A stretch of DNA of 64,000 bases from Vibrio ichthyoenteri ATCC 700023 (GTDB taxonomy: Bacteria > Pseudomonadota > Gammaproteobacteria > Enterobacterales > Vibrionaceae), in NCBI RefSeq assembly GCF_000222605.1, contig NZ_AFWF01000031.1, positions 25,717 through 89,716 on the forward strand. The letters run 5' to 3'. Within the stretch, counting starts at the first letter, position 1; every line of letters begins with the position of its first letter. Both the position numbers and the translations under genes were made by a program. Of this stretch, positions 29,079-37,972 are shown piece by piece. The notes beneath the pieces are model-generated. The model did no database searches and was not told the DNA's origin. It saw only the letters and a list, made by a program, of their open reading frames with translations.

Positions 29079-29849
29079 TCAGTTGACGCGACGAACTTGT
29101 ATGATCATGCCAAGTAACGGGTGGTCAAGAAAGTGTGTTTCACTGCTGCGCATGCGACGCTTTTGATCCATACGATAACTTTTTAAGAACTCTTCAGTAT
29201 GCACTGTTGGCGTAATTTCAGTCATCAAACCTGCTTGAACATTGCTCTCGGTGCTAAATGTCGCCGTTTCACCAATTTCAATTTCGCGATCTTGTAAGAC
29301 GACTTTACGAACACTTGGCTCTTTCAAATCAAGTTCTACATCAGCATAGAGGTAATGCTCAACATAGATCTGCAATTTACCGTCTAGTTCATACAGTGGT
29401 TTGGGAATCGACTGTTCAGTAACACCATCAATAACCGACTCGTTGATGGAGCCAATTGGTGAACCGTCGGGATTAAATTGGCCCGAATAGTCTCTTCCGC
29501 CCGTAATATGGAATACAGGGGCTGATAAACGACCTTTATCACCTTGGCGCCAAGCTTTATGCATAAGCACTTGAAAACCGGCGTGGTTACGCAGTTTTTG
29601 TGCTTGTGCATCGAGCTTGTAATTGGCGCGTGAAAGCATTTGTACGCCTTTACGAGCACGGTAGTTGGTATCGCCAAAACTACCAACTTTGTCCATAGTG
29701 ATTTGTGGCAAAGTGTTTGGCCACGATTCGGTAACTTTCTCTGCATCCACTGCGCGTTTAAATATGATCACTTCGACATCAAATTGTCGCTGCGCCAAGC
29801 TTGGCGTAGCCACAAAGAAGAGAAGCAGTGCGATCAGCTTTTTCATCAC
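29079..29849 (-). CDS. csiV: Peptidoglycan-binding protein CsiV
   Basis: 256-aa secreted protein with signal peptide MKKLIALLLFFVATPSLA before QRQFDVEVIIFKRA. The sequence type (VEVIIFKR, RANYKLDAQAQKLR, LQIYVEHYLYADVELDL, LLGMIIQVRRV) matches the CsiV family of vibrios. In V. cholerae CsiV is a periplasmic peptidoglycan-binding protein working with LpoA and PBP1A in cell-shape maintenance. It lies 32 bp downstream of mfd and is probably cotranscribed with it. Confidence 0.82.
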   Translation of the reverse strand: MMKKLIALLLFFVATPSLAQRQFDVEVIIFKRAVDAEKVTESWPNTLPQITMDKVGSFGDTNYRARKGVQMLSRANYKLDAQAQKLRNHAGFQVLMHKAWRQGDKGRLSAPVFHITGGRDYSGQFNPDGSPIGSINESVIDGVTEQSIPKPLYELDGKLQIYVEHYLYADVELDLKEPSVRKVVLQDREIEIGETATFSTESNVQAGLMTEITPTVHTEEFLKSYRMDQKRRMRSSETHFLDHPLLGMIIQVRRVN

Positions 29850-29881
29850 AACTCCGTATTTGGGTAGCGTTACCCAAAAAT

Positions 29882-32800
29882 CTAATCTTGTTTTGGTAAT
29901 AAATTTTGCTGGAATTCTGCCAGCATGTCAGTAACAAATTGAATTCTTTGCCGTCTATCCACTAATGATACAATAAACTTGAACTTAGTTGGTCCTTCCA
30001 TTGCGAATTTCTGTGGCTGAGATTGTAACAGTCTAACCAAATACATCGGATTAATGTCAGCATCAGGATAGAACTCAATATATCCGCCCTTGTCATGAGC
30101 TTCAATTTTCTTCACTTTTAATTTCGCTGCAGAGAGTTTGAGCTCTGAAACGGAAAGTAGATTTTTGGCGGCATCTGGCAACAAACCAAAGCGGTCAATA
30201 AGCTCTACTTTTAAGTTATTCAACTCATCATTATCAGCCACGCTGGCAATCTGTTTGTACATCGACAGGCGTGTATTCACGTCTGGGATATAATCTTCAG
30301 GTAGCAGGGCAGGGATGCGCATCTCAACTTCAGTCTGCTCGCGTAATAGGTCGTCTAGCGATGGCTCTTTGCCTTCACGTAGCGCTTCTACGGCTTGCTC
30401 TAGCATTTCCATGTAAAGCGTAAAACCAACCGACTGAATTTGGCCACTTTGCTCATCACCGAGTAATTCACCCGCACCACGAATTTCTAAATCGTGGGTT
30501 GCCAGAGTAAAGCCAGCCCCCAAGTCTTCCAATGAAGCAATCGCATCAAGGCGCTTGATTGCGTCTTTGGTCATCGCCTTAGGATGAGGCGTGAGTAAAT
30601 AGGCATACGCTTGGTGGTGTGAACGTCCTACACGACCGCGCAATTGGTGCAACTGCGCCAAACCAAGGTTGTCCGCGCGATCCATAATGATGGTGTTGGC
30701 GGTTGGTACATCAATACCTGTTTCGATAATGGTAGTACATACCAGTAAGTTAAAGCGTTGGTGATAGAAATCATTCATCACTTTTTCAAGTTCGCGCTCG
30801 CGCATTTGCCCATGAGCGACAGTGATTCGTGCTTCTGGTACTAGCTTTTCGAGATCTGCGGCTACTTTATCAATGGTTTCAACCTGATTGTGCAGGAAGT
30901 AGATTTGGCCACCACGCATGATTTCACGCAAGATCGCTTCGCGGATCACGGTATCTTCACGTTCGCGGACAAATGTTTTGATCGCTAAACGACGCGCTGG
31001 TGGTGTGGCGATGATTGATAGATCACGCATACCACTCATGGCCATATTGAGCGTACGAGGAATAGGCGTTGCGGTTAAGGTCAGGATATCGACATCGGCA
31101 CGCATCGCTTTCATCTTCTCTTTTTGGCGCACGCCAAAACGGTGTTCTTCATCGACAATTAATAGGCCGAGATCTTTGAATACGATGTCATTTGATAGCA
31201 GTTTATGAGTACCCACCACGAGATCGACCTTTCCATCGGCGATATCTTGCAACACCACTTTTTGCTCTTTAGCACTTTTAAAGCGCGATAGCACTTCGAC
31301 GCGAATGGGTAAGTTGGCAAAACGGTCGCGGAAGTTTTCAAAGTGTTGCTGAGCAAGTAATGTCGTTGGTACCAGCACCGCGACTTGCTTACCGTTGTCG
31401 GTGGCGACAAACGCCGCGCGCATCGCCACTTCGGTTTTACCAAAGCCAACATCACCACACACTAAGCGGTCCATGGCTTTGGCTTGGCACATGTCTGACA
31501 TCACCGCATTGATTGCCATGCTTTGGTCGTCGGTCTCCTCAAAGGGGAAACCGGCTTTAAAGGTGGCGTATTGGCCACGATCAAGCGCAAATTTGTAGCC
31601 GGGCTTGAGCTCGCGTTTCGCGTAAACATCGAGTAGTTCAGCCGCAACATCGCGTACTTTTTCAGCCGCTTTACGACGCGCTTTAGTCCACGCTTCTCCA
31701 CCCAGTTTATGCAGCGGCGCGCTGTCTTCAGCACCGCCAGAATAGCGGCTAATTAGGTTCAGTGAGGCAACAGGAACATACAATTTGGCTTCATTTTGAT
31801 ACTCAAGCGTCACGTATTCAGTGATCATGCCGCCGGCTTCAAGTGTCTGTAGCCCGAGGTAGCGGCCAATGCCATGGTCAATGTGTACCACAGGTTGACC
31901 AGGTTTGAGTTCAGCAAGGTTGCGGATAACCGCATCGCTATTGGTCGCTTTGCGATCTTTGCGGCGGCGCTGAATAACGCGATCGCCCAGCAGGTCGCTT
32001 TCACAGATGAAAGCGATTTGATTGTCGCCATAGAGGAAACCGTGCTCAGCGGCACCGATAACGAGAGTAAACTTCTCTTTATGTGCCAGAGCCTCACAGA
32101 AGCTGGCGCACTCAATAGGGCGCAGTTTGATGCGTTGCAGCAATTCTAACAGCGCTTCACGGCGACCTTCAGATTCAACCGAGAAGATAATTTTGCCGTT
32201 GTAACCTTCACTGAATTGACGCAGCGTGGCCATCGGCTCTTTATTTTGATGTTGCACGGTGAGTTCAGGCAGCGGGGCAATCTCTGGGTTTTGGCGGCCT
32301 TGCTTTCTTTTTACCGTATCAACGCTAAGCAGTGCTTGCGGCAATGCTTTGAATTGGGCGAATAACTCGTCCTTTTTCAGCCACAATTCATGGGGCGGAA
32401 GTAATGGGCGTAACGGGTCGACTTTGCGTTGGTCGTAGCGATAGTCCACGTCGGTGAGAAATTGATCGATAGCCGATTCAATATCGCCAACCGCAATTAA
32501 CTGGCTGTTGTCGGGGATATAATCAAACAAGGTTTCGGTTTGTTCAAAGAACAGAGGTTGCCAATATTCGATACCCGCAGGCCAAGTGCCTTTGCTTACC
32601 TGCATGTAGACAGATTCAGGCTCGCGGCGCGCTTCAAAGCGTTGACGCCAACGAATGCGGAAATCTTCAATCGCACTTTCTGAGGTCGGAAATTCGTGCG
32701 CCGGCAGCAGGCGAATCTCGCTAACGTCAGTAATGGAACGTTGGTTCTCTGGATCAAAGGTGCGAATGGTATCAATTTCGTCATCAAAAAAATCGATGCG

Positions 32801-33346
32801 GTAAGGGTCGTTTGACCCCATCGGGAACAAATCAATGATTGAACCACGGCTAGCATACTCACCCGGGCCATAGACTTGATCGACATGGCGGTAACCAGAT
32901 TTTTCTAACTGTAGACGCAGTTTTTCAAGTGAGAATAGATCACCGGTTTTTACCATTAATGTGTGCTGCATTAAGAAATCGCGTGGCGATTGGCGTTGCA
33001 GCAATGTATTAATCGGTACGATGGTGATGCCGTCACTTTGGGTCGGCAACTGATACAGTCTTGCGATACGGTCTGAGATGATTTCTTGGTGTGGTGAAAA
33101 ATTATCGTATGGCAGGGTTTCCCAATCAGGGAATAAGCGCACGGAGTGGTCGGTAAACTGCTCCAACTCTTGTTGCAGTTTTAATGCGCTTTGTGGGTCA
33201 GGGGTTGCCAATAACGTGTGGCCTGAGTACTGTTCAGCCAACTCTGCAATGGCTAAAGCCAGTGCAGAGCCAGGTAGGTTGCCAACGAATTTTCTATCGC
33301 CAGCGCCTTGTGGATTCACAAGGTTAAGTAATGATGGTTTTGACAT
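29882..33346 (-). CDS. mfd: Transcription-repair coupling factor
   Basis: Removes stalled RNA polymerase from DNA lesions and recruits UvrA. 1154 aa (E. coli 1148). N-terminal UvrB-homology module (about 1-340, with FPDWETLPYDNFSPHQ). RNA-polymerase-interaction Tudor-like domain near 480-545 (PVVHIDHGIGRYLGL). Superfamily 2 translocase with Walker A DVGFGKTEVAMRAAF, DEEHRFGVRQ, TATPIPRTLNMAMSG and QLRGRVGRS. C-terminal TRCF domain near 1000-1100. It follows the PilZ gene by 9 bp. Confidence 0.97.
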   Translation of the reverse strand: MSKPSLLNLVNPQGAGDRKFVGNLPGSALALAIAELAEQYSGHTLLATPDPQSALKLQQELEQFTDHSVRLFPDWETLPYDNFSPHQEIISDRIARLYQLPTQSDGITIVPINTLLQRQSPRDFLMQHTLMVKTGDLFSLEKLRLQLEKSGYRHVDQVYGPGEYASRGSIIDLFPMGSNDPYRIDFFDDEIDTIRTFDPENQRSITDVSEIRLLPAHEFPTSESAIEDFRIRWRQRFEARREPESVYMQVSKGTWPAGIEYWQPLFFEQTETLFDYIPDNSQLIAVGDIESAIDQFLTDVDYRYDQRKVDPLRPLLPPHELWLKKDELFAQFKALPQALLSVDTVKRKQGRQNPEIAPLPELTVQHQNKEPMATLRQFSEGYNGKIIFSVESEGRREALLELLQRIKLRPIECASFCEALAHKEKFTLVIGAAEHGFLYGDNQIAFICESDLLGDRVIQRRRKDRKATNSDAVIRNLAELKPGQPVVHIDHGIGRYLGLQTLEAGGMITEYVTLEYQNEAKLYVPVASLNLISRYSGGAEDSAPLHKLGGEAWTKARRKAAEKVRDVAAELLDVYAKRELKPGYKFALDRGQYATFKAGFPFEETDDQSMAINAVMSDMCQAKAMDRLVCGDVGFGKTEVAMRAAFVATDNGKQVAVLVPTTLLAQQHFENFRDRFANLPIRVEVLSRFKSAKEQKVVLQDIADGKVDLVVGTHKLLSNDIVFKDLGLLIVDEEHRFGVRQKEKMKAMRADVDILTLTATPIPRTLNMAMSGMRDLSIIATPPARRLAIKTFVREREDTVIREAILREIMRGGQIYFLHNQVETIDKVAADLEKLVPEARITVAHGQMRERELEKVMNDFYHQRFNLLVCTTIIETGIDVPTANTIIMDRADNLGLAQLHQLRGRVGRSHHQAYAYLLTPHPKAMTKDAIKRLDAIASLEDLGAGFTLATHDLEIRGAGELLGDEQSGQIQSVGFTLYMEMLEQAVEALREGKEPSLDDLLREQTEVEMRIPALLPEDYIPDVNTRLSMYKQIASVADNDELNNLKVELIDRFGLLPDAAKNLLSVSELKLSAAKLKVKKIEAHDKGGYIEFYPDADINPMYLVRLLQSQPQKFAMEGPTKFKFIVSLVDRRQRIQFVTDMLAEFQQNLLPKQD

Positions 33347-33355
33347 GTTGTTACG

Positions 33356-33922
33356 CTATTTTTCGCGGTTTAGAGAGCGCTGTCTCAGCAGCTTTTGTTG
33401 TTGGTAAAGGGCGGCCTTTATCAACAAATCCTGGTCTAAATCACGGAGTAGGTCGTACTTGACGGTAATGACATACTGCTGGTTCTCTTCCGTACATTGA
33501 GTCACGGAACCATAGCAATAAATGGCGGCAGCAGGATGGTCGAGAAACAGTTTTACTCGCAGCTTCTGACCGATGGTCAAAGCTTGTTCGGCTTGATAGC
33601 TAAACTGGCTTGCGCCAAAGGTAAGAGTTTGGTGACGTAGTGCTGGGTCATCTTGCTGCGATAACATAAAGGTTAGCAGAAGATTGAGTTTACTATTTTG
33701 TGTATCTAACAATTGAATGACGTGCTTAAAATCATTGCTCTTCAATTCGGCGCGCGCAGCATCATTGAGTTGGTCGAGAAAGCTAAATTCACTGGCTACC
33801 AGAAATGGCGCTGGAATTTCAGCCTCAAATTGGTCGAAGGTTGGATACGCCGCATTTTCTGCCAAGGCTTCGACATTGGCGATCATTTGGTAATGAACAG
33901 AGAAATATTCTTGGTCAGACAT
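33356..33922 (-). CDS. PilZ-like domain protein, PlzB-like
   Basis: 188 aa from the ATG at 33922 (GGAAAAG seven bases before it); a longer frame to 33964 lacks such a site. Position directly before mfd and sequence type match V. cholerae PlzB (VC1885), a PilZ-family protein. Where PilZ domains normally carry RxxxR and D/N-x-S-x-x-G for cyclic di-GMP, this one reads LTFGASQFSYQAEQALTIGQKLRVKL in pieces, lacking both signatures. It may therefore not bind the nucleotide. Probably in one unit with mfd and csiV. Confidence 0.72.
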   Translation of the reverse strand: MSDQEYFSVHYQMIANVEALAENAAYPTFDQFEAEIPAPFLVASEFSFLDQLNDAARAELKSNDFKHVIQLLDTQNSKLNLLLTFMLSQQDDPALRHQTLTFGASQFSYQAEQALTIGQKLRVKLFLDHPAAAIYCYGSVTQCTEENQQYVITVKYDLLRDLDQDLLIKAALYQQQKLLRQRSLNREK

Positions 33923-34098
33923 GCAACTTTTCCTTCTATTGATGTTCTGATTATCGTCATACACGGCAACTAATCAAGGTATGTCATTGTTATCGGCGAC
34001 TTAATTACTAAATTTAACCGTGAAATGGCAATTTAAGGCTATCAGCCCTTTAAATTAACCGTTACAGTATTCGTCATTATTTGGCTTTGGTTTTTGTT

Positions 34099-35307
34099 AT
34101 GTTTCATCCAGTGTCGACCTATATTGGATTGCGCTACTTACGTGGACGATCTGGTGATAGGTTTAGCCGTTTTGTTTCTTACATGTCGACTGCCGGCATC
34201 ACGATTGGAGTGATGTCTCTTGTCACCGTACTTTCAGTCATGAATGGCTTTGAAGGTCAACTGAAAGGTCGCATCCTTGGTGTGCTACCACAGGCAATTA
34301 TTTCCCACGATGACGGCAAAACGCCCCGCAGTGAAAGTGCGCCTGAATTTATTCAAGCGATGTCGAGTGCCGGCCATCCAGAGCCCATCGTGCAAAGCGA
34401 AGCGGTCATTCAAAGTGCAAAGAAATTGAGTGCAGGGTTGTTGATTGGTATTGAACCCGGTGAGCACGACCCGATTGAAGAGCATCTTATTGCTGGACGA
34501 TTGTCAGAGCTAAAAGCGGGTAAATACCAAGTTTTCATCGGCAGTTCACTGGCGCGCTCTATGGATTTATCGCCAGGCGATAAAGTCCGTCTAATGGTCA
34601 CCAGCGCCAGTCAGTTTACTCCTCTTGGCCGCATCCCTAGTCAACGTATTTTTACTGTTGCTGGTATTTATAACACCGGTTCTGACGTCGATGGGCAACT
34701 TATGTTAACCCATTTAGATGATGCTGCGCGTTTAATGCGCCTTAATAAAGATACAATGACCGGATGGCGTTTGTTCTTTAACGATCCGTTTGTTGTCAGT
34801 GATATGAGTAAACAACCGTTGCCAGATGGCTGGCAGTGGCAAGATTGGCGCGCGCAACGAGGAGAGTTATTCCAAGCGGTGCGCATGGAAAAGAATATGA
34901 TGGGTCTGATGCTTGGCCTTATTGTCGGCGTCGCTGCATTTAACATTGTATCCGCGTTGATAATGGTGGTAATGGAGAAGCAATCGGAAGTGGCTATTTT
35001 GAAAACGCAAGGCATGACCGATCGCCAAGTGATGGCCATTTTTATGGTGCAAGGCGCGAGCAGCGGTGTAGTGGGTGCGGTGATAGGTGGCGTGTTAGGT
35101 GTTTTACTTTCGTCCAATTTGAATAGCTTACTGGAGAGTGCGGGCATTGCCTTGTTCTCATTCGGTGGCTCATTGCCAGTAGTGATTAATCCGCTGCAAA
35201 TATTGGTTGTCGTTTCTTTGGCTGTGATGCTCAGCCTACTGGCAACATTGTTTCCTTCTTATCGAGCATCGTCTGTTAAACCTGCTGAGGCATTAAGATA
35301 TGAGTGA
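34099..35307 (+). CDS. lolC: Lipoprotein-releasing ABC transporter permease LolC
   Basis: Inner-membrane subunit of LolCDE, which extracts outer-membrane lipoproteins and hands them to LolA. The start [20 protein letters not shown] at 34099 fits the family; the frame extends upstream to 34081 without a better start. 402 aa. One N-terminal helix (about 20-45, [20 protein letters not shown]), a large periplasmic domain, and three C-terminal helices ([20 protein letters not shown], then FtsX-type segments). LolD follows with an 8-bp overlap. Confidence 0.94.
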   Translation: MFHPVSTYIGLRYLRGRSGDRFSRFVSYMSTAGITIGVMSLVTVLSVMNGFEGQLKGRILGVLPQAIISHDDGKTPRSESAPEFIQAMSSAGHPEPIVQSEAVIQSAKKLSAGLLIGIEPGEHDPIEEHLIAGRLSELKAGKYQVFIGSSLARSMDLSPGDKVRLMVTSASQFTPLGRIPSQRIFTVAGIYNTGSDVDGQLMLTHLDDAARLMRLNKDTMTGWRLFFNDPFVVSDMSKQPLPDGWQWQDWRAQRGELFQAVRMEKNMMGLMLGLIVGVAAFNIVSALIMVVMEKQSEVAILKTQGMTDRQVMAIFMVQGASSGVVGAVIGGVLGVLLSSNLNSLLESAGIALFSFGGSLPVVINPLQILVVVSLAVMLSLLATLFPSYRASSVKPAEALRYE

Positions 35308-35986
35308 TTTACTACAGTGTCGTGATGTAACCAAGATTTATCATGAAGGGGCGCTGGAAACTCAAGTTTTGAAAGGCGTCAGCTTTGATTTGAAACGCGG
35401 CGAACTGGTCTCAATTATTGGTACTTCAGGTTCAGGTAAAAGTACACTTTTGCATGTATTGGGCGCTCTAGATGATACCAGTGCAGGACAGGTGACCTTT
35501 TTAGGGCAAGAGCTATCGAAACTCAGTTCTAACAAGCAAGCGAAGTTGCGAAATAAACACTTGGGCTTTGTTTATCAGTTTCACCATCTTTTAGCTGACT
35601 TTAGCGCGTTAGAAAACGTAGCAATGCCACTGCTAATTGGTGGTATGAAGGTGGTCGATGCAAAACAAAAAGCACTCGCGTTGTTAGAAAAAGTCGGTCT
35701 TTCACATCGTGTTGAACACCGTCCTTCGGAGCTTTCTGGTGGTGAGCGCCAGCGAGTGGCCATTGCGCGTGCGTTGGTGAATAGCCCAGACCTAGTGTTA
35801 GCGGATGAACCGACAGGTAATCTAGATCATAAAACCGCATTGGCAATTTATGACTTAATGCGTGAGCTTAATCGAGAGTCAGGCACGGCATTTTTAGTCG
35901 TCACCCATGATGGTGAATTGGCGGGTAAAATGGATCGCCAACTGCATATGAAAGATGGTTTGTTGGTTGATGTGGAGGGCGCGTAG
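35300..35986 (+). CDS. lolD: Lipoprotein-releasing ABC transporter ATPase LolD
   Basis: ATPase powering lipoprotein release. 228 aa with Walker [19 protein letters not shown], signature [15 protein letters not shown], Walker [13 protein letters not shown] and switch histidine VVTHD. It overlaps lolC by 8 bp and lolE by one base, indicating translational coupling. Confidence 0.96.
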   Translation: MSDLLQCRDVTKIYHEGALETQVLKGVSFDLKRGELVSIIGTSGSGKSTLLHVLGALDDTSAGQVTFLGQELSKLSSNKQAKLRNKHLGFVYQFHHLLADFSALENVAMPLLIGGMKVVDAKQKALALLEKVGLSHRVEHRPSELSGGERQRVAIARALVNSPDLVLADEPTGNLDHKTALAIYDLMRELNRESGTAFLVVTHDGELAGKMDRQLHMKDGLLVDVEGA

Positions 35987-37230
35987 TGTTCTCTTCACTA
36001 TCTTTGTTCATTGGTCGTCGTTTTAGTCGCGCCAAACAGCGCAATAAAATGGTGTCGTTTATTTCACTTTCTTCGACCATCGGTATTGCAGTCGGTGTGG
36101 CGGTAATCATTATTGGCTTGTCGGCAATGAATGGTTTTGAACGCGAGTTGAAAGATCGTGTTTTGTCGGTGATTCCGCACGGTGAATTTGAAGGCGTGCA
36201 CGGTTCGATTCAACATTGGCAGAACTTGCTCAAACAAGCGGAAAAACACCCGCAAATTGAGGCGACAGCTCCTTACGTCAAACTCACTGCATTGGCAGAG
36301 CGTGGCCAGCAACTGAAAGCGATCGAAGTGCGCGGTATTGATCCGGACAAAGAGTCTTTGGTCTCTAACTTAAGCCAGTTTATCGACCCTGCGAGTTGGC
36401 AGGCGTTTCAAGCTGGTCAGCAGCAAGTGATTCTTGGTCAAGGTGTTGCTGACTTATTAGATGCAAAGGTCGGTGATTACATTAGCTTGTTGATTCCTTC
36501 CTCCGGCAGCGCAAGTAAAGTGCAAACGCCAAAGCGGGTACGAGTTAAGGTGGCGGGGTTGCTTACGCTCAATGGCCAGATAGATCATAACCTTGCTTTG
36601 ATTCCTCTCGCAGATGCCCAAAATTACGCCAAATTAGGCAGTGCTGTCAGTGGTGTTTCGGTGCGTGTGACCGAGGTGTTGGATACTCTACCGATCATTC
36701 GTGAAGTCGGTAATACTTTGAATGAAGTGGTCTACTTACGCTCTTGGCAGAGTAAATATGGCTACCTTTATCGCGATATTCAGCTAGTTCGTACCATTAT
36801 GTATTTGGTGATGGTATTGGTGATTGGTGTGGCGAGCTTCAACATTGTCTCGACCTTGATGATGGCGGTGAAAGATCGCGCAGCAGAGATTGCGATTTTA
36901 CGTACCATGGGGGCGACCGATGGCTTAGTAAAGCGTATTTTTGTTTGGCAGGGAGTATTCTCTGGCGTGCTCGGCAGTCTTTTTGGCAGTGTCGTCGGGG
37001 TATTGGTTGCGCTCAACCTCACGCCGATAATCAAAGGTCTTGAAGCTTTGATTGGCCACCAATTCCTCTCGGGAGATATCTATTTTGTTGATTTTTTACC
37101 ATCTCAAGTGATGTCGAGTGATGTGCTGATGGTCTCGGGAACCGCCATTGTGTTGAGCTTACTCGCGACTTGGTATCCTGCTTCAAGAGCCAGTCAGCTC
37201 AATCCCGCTGCTGTGCTAAGTTCTAAATAA
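35986..37230 (+). CDS. lolE: Lipoprotein-releasing ABC transporter permease LolE
   Basis: Second membrane subunit of LolCDE, 414 aa. It starts with GTG overlapping the lolD stop (TAGTG). FSSLSLFIGRRFSRAKQRNK opens the protein, followed by a helix (STIGIAVGVAVIIIGLSAM), a periplasmic domain and three C-terminal helices (MYLVMVLVIGVASFNIVSTL, and others). LolC and LolE are paralogues of the FtsX/MacB permease family. A terminator follows at 37279. Confidence 0.95.
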   Translation: MFSSLSLFIGRRFSRAKQRNKMVSFISLSSTIGIAVGVAVIIIGLSAMNGFERELKDRVLSVIPHGEFEGVHGSIQHWQNLLKQAEKHPQIEATAPYVKLTALAERGQQLKAIEVRGIDPDKESLVSNLSQFIDPASWQAFQAGQQQVILGQGVADLLDAKVGDYISLLIPSSGSASKVQTPKRVRVKVAGLLTLNGQIDHNLALIPLADAQNYAKLGSAVSGVSVRVTEVLDTLPIIREVGNTLNEVVYLRSWQSKYGYLYRDIQLVRTIMYLVMVLVIGVASFNIVSTLMMAVKDRAAEIAILRTMGATDGLVKRIFVWQGVFSGVLGSLFGSVVGVLVALNLTPIIKGLEALIGHQFLSGDIYFVDFLPSQVMSSDVLMVSGTAIVLSLLATWYPASRASQLNPAAVLSSK

Positions 37231-37278
37231 CGGTTTTATGAACAATAATACCATTGTTGATTGAGTGAATGTAAAAAC

Positions 37279-37307
37279 AAAAAAAGGACCGAAAGGTCCT
37301 TTTTTTA
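37279..37307. terminator. Bidirectional terminator of lolE and the DUF2062 gene
   Basis: AAAAAAAGGACC-GAAA-GGTCCTTTTTTT, a perfect stem with a GNRA tetraloop and T-runs on both strands. Confidence 0.9.
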
Positions 37308-37436
37308 TATCTGAATATGAGGCAGTATTTAAACGTTCAAAGCAAATCATCATACTCAAGCAACATAGCAATTTCTTGGTGTGATGATGTTTATTTAATA
37401 TTGCGCTAAATTATTCGTTTGTCTTTGCGACAGAGT

Positions 37437-37964
37437 CTATCTTAGCTTTCGAGGTAAACGGAAGCGACGTTTCTGCCAGCTTCTAACCACTGAATAACGC
37501 CAAAGCCCTTTGATACCGAAATAACCAATCATTGCTGATGTGACACCACAAATCATGCAGCCGAGCAGGAATGGCGGCCCGATGGTGCTCATTTGGTGCA
37601 GGATGAATTCCCACGACAGTTCAAAGTGAAAGGGTTGCGGCGGTACATGCATAACCCAAGCGCCCAGCTTATAGGCAAAGTAAAACAATACCGGCATGGT
37701 AATCGGATTACTCACCCACACCAAGGCAACGGAAAGGGGAAGGTTAACTCCGCAGATAATGGCGAGTCCAGCCGACATAATCATTTGGCTTGGCAGCGGT
37801 ACAAACGCCATAAACAAGCCAACAGCAAACGCACCGGCTGCTGAGCGGCGGTTAAGGCACCATAAATTTGGGTTATAAAGCACATTGCCAAAAACCTTTA
37901 ATGCCTTCTGACGTTTGATCATCTCATGGTCAGGCATAAAGCGTTTTATGAATTTTCTTGGCAT
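37437..37964 (-). CDS. DUF2062 domain membrane protein
   Basis: 175-aa protein with a basic N-terminus (PRKFIKRFMPDHEMIKRQK) and DUF2062 features: WCLNRRSAAGAFAVGLFMAFVPLPSQM in parts, then ISVALVWVSNPITMPVLFYFAYKLG-like helices. About three membrane helices. Its start lies only 8 bp from the comEC start on the other strand, so the two genes share almost no upstream DNA. No ribosome site is obvious, and Met10 or Met15 are alternatives. Function unknown. Confidence 0.85.
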   Translation of the reverse strand: MPRKFIKRFMPDHEMIKRQKALKVFGNVLYNPNLWCLNRRSAAGAFAVGLFMAFVPLPSQMIMSAGLAIICGVNLPLSVALVWVSNPITMPVLFYFAYKLGAWVMHVPPQPFHFELSWEFILHQMSTIGPPFLLGCMICGVTSAMIGYFGIKGLWRYSVVRSWQKRRFRLPRKLR

Positions 37965-37972
37965 CGGAAATT

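Noticed and set aside
34668-35147. 159-codon frame antisense to lolC
   Set aside because: Shadow of lolC; no start context or family similarity.
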